64,000 nucleotides of DNA, from positions 3,736,501 to 3,800,500 of the forward strand of contig NZ_VFOV01000001.1 of NCBI RefSeq assembly GCF_006716315.1, in the 5' to 3' direction. A program made the translations under genes and the position numbers. Source of the DNA: Nocardioides albertanoniae. GTDB lineage: Bacteria; Actinomycetota; Actinomycetes; Propionibacteriales; Nocardioidaceae. Under the pieces are notes generated by a model. That model was not told where the DNA came from, made no database searches, and saw nothing but the letters and a program-made list of their open reading frames with translations. Positions 25,557 to 35,818 of this stretch are shown piece after piece. The first letter of the stretch is position 1; every line of letters starts with the position of its first letter.

Positions 25557-25623
25557 TGCACACAGTCGTTACGGATGTGACGCCTGAGGCACCACATCCG
25601 TCACATCCGTAACGACTGTGTAC
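25557..25623. repeat. 67-bp palindrome, copy 2
   Basis: Left arm 25561-25582 (CACAGTCGTTACGGATGTGA plus CG) is the exact reverse complement of 25599-25620, a perfect 22-bp inverted repeat, 23 bp counting the next pair. The 16-base loop CCTGAGGCACCACATC nearly equals that of copy 1. It follows the second GNAT stop (25632, minus strand) by 9 bp. Confidence 0.88.
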
Positions 25624-25631
25624 GTTGGCCG

Positions 25632-26093
25632 TCAGACCTCACGCAGCAAGCGGACGTTCGACCCGAACTCTGGGTCCGTCCACGGCATGCCGACCTGCCA
25701 AAAACCGGCGCGGACGATGAGCGCGACCCCAGCCGGAGTGGCGTTGCACCAGACGAGGCCGGGCCCCTGGGCTGCCGCGTGCTGGATAGCCGCGGTCAGC
25801 ACGGCTGTCCCGACTCCGCGGCCGCGCCACGACTCAGCTGTGGCCAAGCGCCTGAGGCGCCAGCCGAACCCCGCGTGTCCCGGCCTGTCCGGGCAGAGCT
25901 CGGGGAAGAGGCCGACGCACCCGATCACGACGCCATCGGTGTCGCGGGCAGCGAAGGTGGCCACATCGGGATGGTCATCGCCCGCCACCTTGGCGACGAC
26001 CGGAGCCGCCCCACCGTGCAACACCTCCGCGCGCAGCGCGTAGGTCTCGGACGCCGGCGCGCGAGCCACTGTGAACGCAGTCGACGAGGCCAC
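25632..26093 (-). CDS. GNAT N-acetyltransferase (paralogue 2)
   Basis: A 153-aa GNAT enzyme with the acetyl-CoA-binding stretch RLRRLATAESWRGRGVGTAV (~75-94) and a conserved C-terminal part (FWQVGMPWTDPEFGSNVRLL). It is closely related to the GNAT at 24215-24685, and both begin with GTG after a TAGGGT hexamer (here 6 bases away), without a Shine-Dalgarno site. The acceptor is unknown. A palindrome lies just after its stop. Divergent from the enoyl-CoA hydratase gene with a 35-bp gap, so the two promoters must overlap. Confidence 0.87.
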   Translation of the reverse strand: MASSTAFTVARAPASETYALRAEVLHGGAAPVVAKVAGDDHPDVATFAARDTDGVVIGCVGLFPELCPDRPGHAGFGWRLRRLATAESWRGRGVGTAVLTAAIQHAAAQGPGLVWCNATPAGVALIVRAGFWQVGMPWTDPEFGSNVRLLREV

Positions 26094-26128
26094 GCCCCGA
26101 CCCTAGCGGCACCTGGCAGGATGCGCGC

Positions 26129-26899
26129 ATGAGCTTGATTCGCTACGAGTGCACCGACGGCTGTGCGCGCATCACGATGACCAACCCGGAGCGGGGCAAC
26201 GTGTTCTCGCCCGAGGCCGGGGACGAGCTGCGGGAGGCGATCCTGCGGGCGAAGGCGGACGCGGCGCGGGTGATCGTGCTGGCCGCGGAGGGGAAGTACT
26301 TCTCCGTCGGAGGTGACCTGGCCGGGTTCGCGGCCGTCGACGACATGGAGCCGTACCTCCTCGACCTCGCCGAGGGCGTCAACCGCATCGTCACCGAGCT
26401 GGTGCGCTGCGACGCTGTCGTGATCAGTGCGGTGCAGGGCACCGCTGCCGGTGTCGGGTTCCCGCTGGCCGCGGCGGCCGACATCGTCGTCGCCTCGGAG
26501 AAGGCGAAGTTCAGCCTCGCCTACGCCAAGGTCGGGCTCTCGCCCGACGGCGGTGGCTCCCTCCTCGTGCACACCCTCGGTCTGCATCGGGTGCTCCGGC
26601 TGACCCTGCTCGGTGACATGCTCTCGGCGAGCGAGGCGCTCGATGCCGGCCTGGTCGCCCGCGTCGTACCTGCCGACGGGCTCGAGGCTGCCGTCGACGA
26701 GGTCGTCGCGAACCTCCTCTCCGGCTCCCCCGAAGCGCTGGCCCGCACCAAGCACCTCGTCCGCGGCGTCGCCGACCCCAACCCCGAGTCGGCCCTACGC
26801 CGCGAGGCCCAGTCGATCTCCGCGCTCGGCGGCTCGGCGTCCGGCCGCGAGGGCATCAACGCGTTCCTGGAGAAGCGGGCGCCCAGCTTCGGCGCCTGA
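26129..26899 (+). CDS. Enoyl-CoA hydratase/isomerase family protein
   Basis: A 256-aa crotonase-fold protein. The CoA/oxyanion segment reads KYFSVGGDLAGFA (~52-64), and the second oxyanion part AVQGTAAGVGFPLAAAADIV (~95-115) contains the GxAxGxG-like loop. The first catalytic Glu position (usually A-x-G-G-G-x-E) has Gly/Phe here, and the later SPDGGGSLLV has Asp where hydratases often have Glu. The precise reaction is therefore open: it may act as an isomerase or a different crotonase. Isolated gene with its own close promoter; ATG 26129. Confidence 0.85.
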   Translation: MSLIRYECTDGCARITMTNPERGNVFSPEAGDELREAILRAKADAARVIVLAAEGKYFSVGGDLAGFAAVDDMEPYLLDLAEGVNRIVTELVRCDAVVISAVQGTAAGVGFPLAAAADIVVASEKAKFSLAYAKVGLSPDGGGSLLVHTLGLHRVLRLTLLGDMLSASEALDAGLVARVVPADGLEAAVDEVVANLLSGSPEALARTKHLVRGVADPNPESALRREAQSISALGGSASGREGINAFLEKRAPSFGA

Positions 26900-26940
26900 A
26901 ATAACTGGCGGGGGGCCGCCGTCTCCATCAAGGTGACCAC

Positions 26941-27504
26941 ATGAGCGACGATCAGCGACAGGTCGGGTACGACGGCATCTGGCTTCCCGAGGGCGAGGAT
27001 CCACGCCACCAGGACGAGCAGGCCGTCGGTGAGCTGGCGACCTACCGGGACTACCTGAGCCACTACCGGCTCACCCTCGAGCTGAAGTGCCAGGACCTCG
27101 GCCCGGAGGACCTGGCGAAGCAGAGCGTCCCGCCGAGCGACATGAGCCTGCTCGGGTTGGTCCGGCACATGGCACGGGTCGAGCACAGCTGGTTCCAGAG
27201 GGTGCTGCAGGAGAACCTCGAGCTCCCACGCCTCGATGAGGACGACCCCACCGGCGGATTCCACAAGGTGGAGCCCAGCCAGGAGTCGGTCGACGAGGCG
27301 TTCGCGAGCTGGCGCGAACAGATCGCCGGCGCCGAGGAGTGGCTCGACTCGATCGACGACTCGGTGCTCGGCGACATGCGCGACCTCCGCGGTGACCAGA
27401 CCACCGTCCGCGACATCCTGGTCCACATGGTCGAGGAGTACGCCCGGCACGCGGGCCACGCCGACCTGCTGCGCGAGACCATCGACGGGCGTACCGGACA
27501 GTAG
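26941..27504 (+). CDS. DinB/DUF664 family protein (possible mycothiol-dependent enzyme)
   Basis: A 187-aa four-helix-bundle protein of the DinB superfamily. The three metal-binding histidines are visible in LVRHMARVEHSWF (~75-87) and in the last helix VEEYARHAGHADLLRETIDG (~165-184). In actinobacteria, DUF664 members are thought to be thiol (mycothiol) S-transferases, which fits the presence of mshB in this window, but the substrate is unknown. It lies 41 bp behind the enoyl-CoA hydratase, possibly co-transcribed, and 90 bp before cstA. Confidence 0.85.
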   Translation: MSDDQRQVGYDGIWLPEGEDPRHQDEQAVGELATYRDYLSHYRLTLELKCQDLGPEDLAKQSVPPSDMSLLGLVRHMARVEHSWFQRVLQENLELPRLDEDDPTGGFHKVEPSQESVDEAFASWREQIAGAEEWLDSIDDSVLGDMRDLRGDQTTVRDILVHMVEEYARHAGHADLLRETIDGRTGQ

Positions 27505-27594
27505 CCCCACCGCCCGGCGAAGCCGGGTTTCCTGAGACTAGGCTGAGACGGCGGTCACAACGACCGCTTACCCGCGCTGAACCCGAGGGAGACC

Positions 27595-29771
<2,177 letters not shown>

Positions 29772-29775
<4 letters not shown>

Positions 29776-29969
29776 GCGTGATCGCCGATCGACTCTCAGG
29801 TCGTCTCTCCGGCGCCTGGCGGCTGCTCCGCCAGGCGACCGGGGAGGCGAAGTGGGACGACTACGTGGCTCGGTGCGAGCGCGAGGGCGTCGAGCCGATG
29901 AGCCGGCGTGCGTTCGAACGGCACCGGGCCGACGAGAAGGAGCACAACCCGCAGGCGCGCTGCTGCTAG
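29772..29969 (+). CDS. YbdD/YjiX family small protein, partner of CstA
   Basis: A 65-residue protein of the YbdD/YjiX family: WRLLRQATGEAKWDDYVARC (~16-35), then MSRRAFERHRADEKEHNP and a C-terminal Cys-Cys end. In Enterobacteria the homologue is essential for the transport activity of the adjacent CstA-type carrier. The ATG at 29772 overlaps the cstA stop by ATGA. Its stop overlaps the end of the opposite-strand gene by 4 bases. Confidence 0.9.
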
Positions 29970-30256
29970 CGGGGGTTGTCGTCGGCGAAGGCGGCGTCGA
30001 GCCAGGCGTAGACCTGCGAGTCACCTCGGGTGACGAGCAGCACGACCTGCTTCTCGGCGTCGCTGACCGGTTTTCCGTTGATCCATCTGCGGACGATGTC
30101 GGAGGCGGCGCGGCGTACGACCTCTACGCCTTTGGCCATCGCCCACTCGGGGGCGGCGTGGCCCTTGCTGGAGGCTACGCCGGGCACCTCCAGGGTCCAG
30201 GTGCCGTCGTCGGCCTGGAGGAGCTGGGGCATCGGGGGCGCGCTCTTCTTGCTCAC
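29966..30256 (-). CDS. Small conserved-looking protein of unknown function
   Basis: A 96-residue soluble protein, not recognised. Its N-terminal half contains a short beta-like stretch ([20 protein letters not shown]) and the C-terminal half helices ([40 protein letters not shown]). Starts with GTG 30256. It is divergent from dapD with an 80-bp gap and convergent with the cstA-ybdD pair, with a 4-bp overlap. Codon-position GC pattern looks coding. No function is proposed. Confidence 0.65.
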   Translation of the reverse strand: MSKKSAPPMPQLLQADDGTWTLEVPGVASSKGHAAPEWAMAKGVEVVRRAASDIVRRWINGKPVSDAEKQVVLLVTRGDSQVYAWLDAAFADDNPR

Positions 30257-30323
30257 CCCTGAATGGTCGCACGTCTGCCGGCCCGATACCGACTGCCGAT
30301 ATGGGCCGCCCAGGCTCGGCCAT

Positions 30324-30339
30324 TAGACTGCGGCGCGTG
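30324..30339 (+). promoter_or_regulatory. Leaderless-type promoter of dapD
   Basis: TAGACT (30324-30329) is followed by 7 bases and the GTG start codon of dapD at 30337, with no Shine-Dalgarno sequence. This supports a leaderless transcript and decides the start against an in-frame ATG at 30301. Confidence 0.55.
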
Positions 30340-31281
30340 ACGAATGCAGCCTGGGGCTTCGGCCTCGTGACGTACGCCGCCGAGACCGAGCCCGACCACG
30401 GAACCGTCCTCGACGTGTGGTTTCCCGCGCCGCAGCTGGGCGAGGCGCCCGCCGACGCGACCGCACCGGCCGAGCTGACCGCTCTGGAGGGCACCGACGA
30501 GGTGCGCCGGGTCACCAAGAAGGTGACGCTCATCGCGGTCAAGGACATCGACAGCGCCCCGGAGACGACCGAGGATGTCTGGCTGCGTCTCCACCTGCTC
30601 TCCCACCGGCTCGTGCAGCCCCACGGGCAGAACCTCGAGGGCATCTTCGGGCTGCTCACCAACGTGGTGTGGACCAGCGCCGGCCCCTGTGCGGTCGAGG
30701 GCTTCGAGCTCACCCGCGCGCGCCTGAAGGCCGCGGGCGAGCACGTGACCGTCTACGGCGTCGACAAGTTCCCGCGGATGGTCGACTACGTCGTGCCGAG
30801 CGGCGTGCGCATCGGCGACGCCGACCGGGTGCGCCTCGGCGCCCACCTGGCCGAGGGCACCACCGTGATGCACGAGGGCTTCGTGAACTTCAACGCCGGC
30901 ACGCTCGGCGCCTCCATGGTCGAGGGCCGCATCTCCGGCGGTGTCGTCGTCGGTGACGGCTCCGACGTCGGCGGCGGTGCCTCGATCATGGGCACCCTCT
31001 CCGGTGGCGGCAAGGCCGTCATCTCCATCGGCCGTCGCTGCCTGCTGGGCGCCAACTCCGGTCTCGGCATCTCGCTCGGCGACGACGCCGTGGTCGAGGC
31101 CGGCTGCTACGTGACGTTCGGGACGAAGGTGACGCTCCCCGACGGCACCGTGAAGAAGGCGGGCGAGCTCTCCGGCGCCTCCAACGTCTGCTTCCGCCGC
31201 AACTCGGTGAGCGGCGCGATCGAGGTCGTCCCGTGGAAGAGCGAGGGCATCGAGCTCAACGCAGCCCTCCACGCCAACTAG
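30337..31281 (+). CDS. dapD: Tetrahydrodipicolinate N-succinyltransferase
   Basis: Actinobacterial-type DapD (314 aa): transfers succinyl from succinyl-CoA to 2,3,4,5-tetrahydropyridine-2,6-dicarboxylate, the branch later completed by DapC and DapE, both in this window. The N-terminal mixed domain (~1-160) is followed by a left-handed beta-helix built of hexapeptide-like turns ([40 protein letters not shown], ~165-270), with the conserved catalytic-site segment around [15 protein letters not shown]. The C-terminus [20 protein letters not shown] is typical. The GTG start is supported by the leaderless promoter. Confidence 0.95.
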   Translation: MTNAAWGFGLVTYAAETEPDHGTVLDVWFPAPQLGEAPADATAPAELTALEGTDEVRRVTKKVTLIAVKDIDSAPETTEDVWLRLHLLSHRLVQPHGQNLEGIFGLLTNVVWTSAGPCAVEGFELTRARLKAAGEHVTVYGVDKFPRMVDYVVPSGVRIGDADRVRLGAHLAEGTTVMHEGFVNFNAGTLGASMVEGRISGGVVVGDGSDVGGGASIMGTLSGGGKAVISIGRRCLLGANSGLGISLGDDAVVEAGCYVTFGTKVTLPDGTVKKAGELSGASNVCFRRNSVSGAIEVVPWKSEGIELNAALHAN

Positions 31282-31305
31282 CTCGCACCGAAGCAGAGTG
31301 CTGAC

Positions 31306-32154
31306 TTGAAGAAGCTCGTCACCACCTTGGTGGTGCTCACCGTGATCGCCGGCGGTATCTACTGGGTCGTGCAGGCCGCGACGGACAAGCTCGACTCGAT
31401 CCTGCCCGACCTGCAGCAGTGCACGGCGATCGCCGGTGAGTACGAGGCGCGGTTCGACCCCGAGCAGATGGGCAACGCCGCCGTGATCACCGCGCTCGGG
31501 CTCAAGCGTGGCCTGCCGGCGCGGGCGGCGACGATCGCGATCGCGACCGCGATCCAGGAGTCGAAGCTCTACAACATCAGCCACGGCGACCGCGACTCGC
31601 TCGGGCTCTTCCAGCAGCGCCCCTCGATGGGCTGGGGCACCGAGGAGCAGGTGCAGGACCCCGTCTACTCCACCAACAAGTTCTACGACGCCCTGGTGAA
31701 GATCGACGGCTACGAAGACATGGTGATCACCGAGGCCGCGCAGAAGGTGCAGCGCTCGGCCTACCCCGAGGCGTACGCCGACCACGAGGGCGAGGGCCGC
31801 GCGATCGCCTCGGCGATCAGCGGCTACTCCCCCGCCGCGATGACCTGCCGCATCGACGAACCCGCCGCGGGGGCGGGCAAGCCGCGCGCGACCAAGACCG
31901 AGGTCAACCAGCTGCTCGGCGCGATGGTCGGTCGGGCGCGGGTGAAGGACTCCACCGTCGTGATCCCCGTCAACGCCGGCGAGCGCGGCAAGCGCGGCGG
32001 CTGGACGGCGGCCCACTACGTGCTGGCCAGGGCCAGCGAGTTCGGCGCCACCTCGATCGCCTACGACGGCCGCACCTGGTCGGCGGGCAAGGAAGAGAAG
32101 TGGGCCGAGACCCCCGAGGTCACCGGTGAGCGGATCGTCGTCACCCTGGCCTGA
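31306..32154 (+). CDS. Exported lysozyme-like/peptidase-like wall protein, C-terminal domain degenerate
   Basis: A 282-aa protein with an N-terminal membrane anchor (KKLVTTLVVLTVIAGGIYWV). Residues ~60-125 resemble a goose-lysozyme/lytic-transglycosylase fold: RAATIAIATAIQESKLYNIS, with a Glu in the expected place, and DSLGLFQQRPSMGWG. The C-terminal ~90 residues align with the M15-like domain of the next gene but lack its His/Asp metal ligands (AHYVLARASEFGATSIAYDG is recognisable). It starts with TTG after GCACCGAAGCAGAG. It is 24 bp after dapD and may be co-transcribed. Similar proteins are sometimes misnamed heavy metal transporter. Activity on peptidoglycan is inferred. Confidence 0.75.
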   Translation: MKKLVTTLVVLTVIAGGIYWVVQAATDKLDSILPDLQQCTAIAGEYEARFDPEQMGNAAVITALGLKRGLPARAATIAIATAIQESKLYNISHGDRDSLGLFQQRPSMGWGTEEQVQDPVYSTNKFYDALVKIDGYEDMVITEAAQKVQRSAYPEAYADHEGEGRAIASAISGYSPAAMTCRIDEPAAGAGKPRATKTEVNQLLGAMVGRARVKDSTVVIPVNAGERGKRGGWTAAHYVLARASEFGATSIAYDGRTWSAGKEEKWAETPEVTGERIVVTLA

Positions 32155-32196
32155 TGTGGCTCTGCCCGATGTGGCTGGCCTGATATGGCTTGGCCC
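32153..32196. repeat. Three 14-15 bp imperfect direct repeats
   Basis: GATGTGGCTCTGCCC, GATGTGGCTGGCCT and GATATGGCTTGGCCC follow one another directly after the preceding stop codon, then GATACGTGAGG. It is the short gap between two paralogous wall-protein genes. Slippage of this array would change their spacing. Confidence 0.7.
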
Positions 32197-32216
32197 GATA
32201 CGTGAGGATTGGTGCC

Positions 32217-33236
32217 ATGAGCGCGAAGCCGGGGACCCCGCCGGGCCCACCGACCAGCCCTCCCCCGGGCGCGCCACCCGCGAGCGGACGCCCTCAGGGG
32301 CCGCGGCTGCCCGACCCCGCGCGTGACGCGCTGCGCAAGGCGGCGGGAGAGGCCCAGCGACGCCTCCGGCCCGCACGCAAGCATCTCATCGTGCTCGGCA
32401 TCGTGATCGCCGTCGCGCTGGTCTTCGCCGGGCTGCGGCTGCTCGGACTCGGCATCGGCGGCTCCACCAGGGCATGCACCGTGACCTCGGCGGACGAGAC
32501 CTACGACCTCTCCTCCGCCCAGGCCGAGCACGCCTCCGCGATCGCCGCCCAGGCCGTACGCCGCGGCCTCCCCGCCCGCGCGGCATCCGTCGTGATGACC
32601 GTCGAGCTCGCGGACCACGACCTCGACCGATCCCCCGGCGAGGCGGCCGGCCTCTACGACAAGCTCTCCGGCGTCTCCGACTATCGACGGCAGTCCGTGC
32701 CGGGCGTGGCCCAGCAGATCAGCGACGGCGACCGCAGCGACTACCGCGACGCCGAGCCGCAGGCGCGGGCGCTGGCCTCGGCGCTGACCGGCAACACCCC
32801 CGAGGCGTTCTCCTGCGTGCTCCGAGGCGGAGCCGACGAGGCTTCCGGCAAGCTCAGCCCCGCCGGACTCACCGAACGGGCCGAGACGGTGCGCGGCGCC
32901 GTACGCAAGGCCTACGGGAAGCTGCCCGAAGGCGGCTATCAGCCCGGCGGGGTCACCACCGGCCACATCCCGGGCTCGGCCCACTACGAGGGCCGCGCGA
33001 TCGACTACTTCTTCCGCCCGATCAACGCCCGCAACAACATCAAGGGCTGGTCGCTGGCGCAGTATCTCGTCGCCAACGCCGACCGCCTCGACATCGCGAC
33101 CGTCATCTACGACGACCGCATCTGGACCAAGCTGCGCTCCGGCTCCGGCTGGCGCGACTACGACGTCCCCGACCGCGGCGGCGACCAGGCCATCCTCGAG
33201 CACCGCGACCACGTGCACGTCGACGTCGCCGACTGA
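32217..33236 (+). CDS. Membrane-anchored M15-like/DD-carboxypeptidase-like wall protein
   Basis: A 339-aa type II membrane protein: Pro-rich cytoplasmic tail (~1-50), membrane helix ~60-80 (HLIVLGIVIAVALVFAGLRL), an inactive-looking transglycosylase-like middle (AQAVRRGLPARAASVVMTVE without the QESK/GLFQ motifs of its neighbour) and a C-terminal domain with VTTGHIPGSAHYEGRAIDYF and the end EHRDHVHVDV. The spaced His/Asp residues resemble the zinc ligands of M15-type DD-peptidases. The upstream paralogue has the reverse pattern, so the two proteins seem to have divided the functions. ATG 32217 is preceded by GAGGATTGGTGCC (weak SD). Followed by a repeat array. Confidence 0.78.
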   Translation: MSAKPGTPPGPPTSPPPGAPPASGRPQGPRLPDPARDALRKAAGEAQRRLRPARKHLIVLGIVIAVALVFAGLRLLGLGIGGSTRACTVTSADETYDLSSAQAEHASAIAAQAVRRGLPARAASVVMTVELADHDLDRSPGEAAGLYDKLSGVSDYRRQSVPGVAQQISDGDRSDYRDAEPQARALASALTGNTPEAFSCVLRGGADEASGKLSPAGLTERAETVRGAVRKAYGKLPEGGYQPGGVTTGHIPGSAHYEGRAIDYFFRPINARNNIKGWSLAQYLVANADRLDIATVIYDDRIWTKLRSGSGWRDYDVPDRGGDQAILEHRDHVHVDVAD

Positions 33237-33244
33237 CCCACTCC

Positions 33245-33395
33245 AGCGAGAAGTCACCCCAGCCGGCCGAGAAGTCACCCCTGCAGGCCGAGAAGTCACT
33301 CGCGCAGGCCGACAAGTCAGCGAGTGACCTCTCGACCTGCAGAGCCGACGCCTCGGCCTGCAGGCGTGACTCTTCGGCCTGCAGGAGTGACCTCT
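33245..33395. repeat. 21-bp tandem repeat array with an internal inversion
   Basis: Units of exactly 21 bp. Left part: GCCGAGAAGTCAC-type units starting near 33245, 33266, 33287 and 33308. Right part: the reverse-complement type (GTGACTCTTCGGCCTGCAG), with CTGCAG boxes at 33337, 33358 and 33379. The turn-over is around 33324 (GTCAGCGAGTGAC). The array fills the space between the convergent wall-protein gene and dapC, and may serve as a multi-hairpin terminator. Confidence 0.85.
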
Positions 33396-33406
33396 AGGCG
33401 AGAGGG

Positions 33407-34519
33407 TTATTCGGTGAGGCGGGCCACGGCGGCGGCGATGCGCTCGTCGGTGGCGGTGAAGGCGATGCGTACGTGGTTGCTGCCGGCGCGGCCGTAGAAA
33501 GAACCGGGGGCGGCGAGGATGCCGCGGTCGGCGAGCCAGTCGACGGTGTCCCAGCAGTCCTCGTCGCCGCGTGTCGACCAGAGGTAGAGGGAGGCCTCGG
33601 AATGGTCGATGCGGAAGCCAGCCGACTCCAGGGCAGCCTTGAGCTTCGTGCGACGGGCGGCGTAGCGGGCGTGCTGCTCCTTGGCGTGCTGGTCGTCGCC
33701 GAGCGCGGTGATCATCGCGACCTGCTGCGGGCCGGGCATCATCAGACCGAGGTTCTTGCGCACCGCGAGGAGCTCGCCGAGCACCGAGGCGTCACCGGCG
33801 ACGAAGGCCTCGCGGTAGCCCGCGAGGTTGGACCGCTTCGAGAGCGAGTGGACGGCGAGAAGCCCGTCGAACGAACCACCACACACGTCGGGGTGCAGGA
33901 TCGAGACCGGCGAGGCCTCCCAGGCGCACTCGATGTAGCACTCGTCGGAGATCAGCAGCGTGCCGCGCTCGCGCGCCCACTCGACGGTCTTGCGCAGGTG
34001 CTCGACCGGCAGCACTCGGCCGCTGGGATTGGAGGGCGAGTTGATCCACAGGATGCGCGGCGCCTTCGGCCCCAGCGCCACCAGCGAGTCGGTGGCGACG
34101 GTGTCGGCGCCGACGAGGGCAGCCGAGACCTCGTAGGTCGGGTAGGCGAGCTCCGGGTAGGCGACCAGGTCACCCTGGCCGACGCCGAGATGCAGCGGCA
34201 GCGATCCGATCAGCTCCTTGGAGCCGATCACCGGCAGCACGTTGTCGAGCCCCAGACCCGTGACCCCATGGTTGCGCGCGAGCCAGTCGATCGCGGCCTG
34301 GCGCAGCGCCGGGGTGCCGATCGTGGTCGGATAGCCGGGCGAGTCGGTGGCCTCGGCCAACGCCTTCTGCACGACCGCAGGGGTCGGGTCGACCGGGGTG
34401 CCGACGGAGAGGTCGACCAGCCCACCGGCGTACGCGGACGCCTTGTCCTTGAACGGAGCCAGCTTGTCCCACGGGAAGTCGGGCAGCCGCTGGGAGACCT
34501 TCGCGCGTGGCAGAGCCAC
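33407..34519 (-). CDS. dapC: Succinyldiaminopimelate transaminase
   Basis: Class I/II PLP aminotransferase (370 aa) that forms N-succinyl-LL-diaminopimelate from N-succinyl-2-amino-6-ketopimelate, between DapD and DapE. The PLP lysine is in VHSLSKRSNLAGYREAF (~235). The substrate-binding INSPSNPSGRVL and the C-terminal RIAFTATDERIAAAV are present. It follows fdxA on the same strand with only 5 bp between stop and GTG start, the fdx-dapC order also recalled from mycobacteria. It ends at the 21-bp repeat array. Confidence 0.93.
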   Translation of the reverse strand: MALPRAKVSQRLPDFPWDKLAPFKDKASAYAGGLVDLSVGTPVDPTPAVVQKALAEATDSPGYPTTIGTPALRQAAIDWLARNHGVTGLGLDNVLPVIGSKELIGSLPLHLGVGQGDLVAYPELAYPTYEVSAALVGADTVATDSLVALGPKAPRILWINSPSNPSGRVLPVEHLRKTVEWARERGTLLISDECYIECAWEASPVSILHPDVCGGSFDGLLAVHSLSKRSNLAGYREAFVAGDASVLGELLAVRKNLGLMMPGPQQVAMITALGDDQHAKEQHARYAARRTKLKAALESAGFRIDHSEASLYLWSTRGDEDCWDTVDWLADRGILAAPGSFYGRAGSNHVRIAFTATDERIAAAVARLTE

Positions 34520-34524
34520 GGCTT

Positions 34525-34848
34525 TCAGTCCTGGTTCTGCGGGGGCAGCGCGGCGATGATCGGGTGGTCCTTGTCGATCTCACCCATGCGAGCAGCACCA
34601 CCGGGCGAGCCGAGGTCGTCGAAGAACTTGACGTTGGCGTCGTAGTACTCCTTCCACTCCTCGGGGGTGTCGTCCTCGTAGAAGATCGCCTCGGGCGGGC
34701 AGACCGGCTCGCAGGCACCGCAGTCGACGCACTCGTCGGGGTGGATGTAGAGCATCCGCTTGCCCTCGTAGATGCAGTCGACGGGACATTCGTCGACGCA
34801 TGCCTTGTCCTTCACGTCAACACAGGGCTGGGCGATGACGTACGTCAT
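34525..34848 (-). CDS. fdxA: 7Fe ferredoxin FdxA-type
   Basis: A 107-aa ferredoxin with two cluster motifs: C-x7-C-x3-CP (CVDVKDKACVDECPVDC, ~8-24) for the 3Fe-4S plus part of the 4Fe-4S site, and CVDCGACEPVCP (~40-51) for the 4Fe-4S site. The C-terminal extension (EWKEYYDANVKFFDDLGSPG) is typical of the actinobacterial FdxA/FdxC group. It carries electrons to cytochromes P450 or other oxidoreductases; the partner is unknown. ATG 34848 follows GGAGCCCCGA; the frame is open 9 codons further, outside the family start. It forms an operon with dapC. Confidence 0.93.
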   Translation of the reverse strand: MTYVIAQPCVDVKDKACVDECPVDCIYEGKRMLYIHPDECVDCGACEPVCPPEAIFYEDDTPEEWKEYYDANVKFFDDLGSPGGAARMGEIDKDHPIIAALPPQNQD

Positions 34849-34915
34849 TCGGGGCTCCTCCAAGCGGGGTTTCACTAAAGTCAGAGGGGCACTGCTGGCC
34901 CTTCGAGGAACAGCC

Positions 34916-34930
34916 TAGTATCCCCCCGTG
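34916..34930 (+). promoter_or_regulatory. Leaderless-type promoter
   Basis: TAGTAT (34916-34921) is placed 6 bases before a GTG start codon (34928), and the intervening bases (CCCCCC) contain no ribosome-binding sequence. It lies 68 bp from the divergent fdxA start. Confidence 0.5.
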
Positions 34931-35809
34931 CCTGCTCACCTTCTGGGACCACATGTCGTCGGCAAGCGGATCGTCGTCCGCCGCCTGGTCACCGGCGAGT
35001 CCGGACCGACCGGCGGACCCGCCTTCACCGACATCCTCGGCACCTGCCTGGCCTGGGCGGACGGCACCGCGGTCATCGAGCGCGAGTCGGGCGAACGGGT
35101 CAGCGTGCCCGTCTCGGAGATCGTCTCCGGCAAACCGGTGCCGCCGCGGCCCAACGTACGTCTGCGGATCGGTGTGCGGGAGGCCGAGCTGCTCAGCGCC
35201 GCGATCTTCCCGGGCACGACTTCGGAGCCGTTAGGCGAATGGACGCTCTTCGACCACGAGGTCTCGGTGCGCCGGCGGCCCAACTCGGCCCTGGCGATCG
35301 GTGACCCGGGGGTCGGGCTGGACGAGGCTATCGACCGCGTCGAGACGTTCTACCGCAGCCGCCACAAGCGGCCGCGGGCCAAGGTCGAGGTCGGCTCGGC
35401 GGTCGAGGACGCCCTCGTCTCCCGCGGCTGGCACGAGGACGTGACCGTCGAGTTCCGGCTCGCCGGGATCGCGGCGGCCCGGCGCCTGCTGCCGCCGCCC
35501 GTCGAGGATGCCGAGCTCGAGATCAACGGCTCCCAGGCACTGTTCACCTTCGGCGACACCGCTCGGATCATGGGCACGATCGAGCGCGACTGGCTCGCGA
35601 TCCACGACCTCGAGGTCGCCGAGCCGCACCGCCGCCAGGGCGTGGCCACGAAGGCGGTTGCCACGTTGCTGGAGTGGGGTGCCGAGCAGGGAGCCCGCGC
35701 TGCCTGGCTGCACGTGGAGACCACCAACGACGCCGGCCTGGCGCTCTACGAAGGTCTCGGTTTCGCCGAGCACCACCGCTGCCGCTACTACGCCTCACCG
35801 ACCCCGTAG
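34928..35809 (+). CDS. Two-part GNAT acetyltransferase
   Basis: A 293-aa protein. The N-terminal ~85 residues form a small beta domain (HVVGKRIVVRRLVTGESGP... VSVPVSEIVSGKPVPPRP), often seen before GNAT domains in actinobacteria. The C-terminal ~100 residues are a clear GNAT fold with the acetyl-CoA loop VAEPHRRQGVATKAVATLL (~225) and the terminal AWLHVETTNDAGLALYEGLGFAEHH, the MshD-like/RimI-like pattern. The middle region is divergent, possibly a degenerate first GNAT repeat. Substrate unknown. GTG start supported by the leaderless promoter. Divergent from fdxA. Confidence 0.83.
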   Translation: MPAHLLGPHVVGKRIVVRRLVTGESGPTGGPAFTDILGTCLAWADGTAVIERESGERVSVPVSEIVSGKPVPPRPNVRLRIGVREAELLSAAIFPGTTSEPLGEWTLFDHEVSVRRRPNSALAIGDPGVGLDEAIDRVETFYRSRHKRPRAKVEVGSAVEDALVSRGWHEDVTVEFRLAGIAAARRLLPPPVEDAELEINGSQALFTFGDTARIMGTIERDWLAIHDLEVAEPHRRQGVATKAVATLLEWGAEQGARAAWLHVETTNDAGLALYEGLGFAEHHRCRYYASPTP

Positions 35810-35818
35810 CGGCCGGCG

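Noticed and set aside
24701..25623. CRP-type operator (TGTGA-N6-TCACA) in the palindromes
   Set aside because: The TGTGAC and GTCACA halves are separated by the 16-20 base loop, not by 6 bases, and the sites lie after stop codons, not in promoters.
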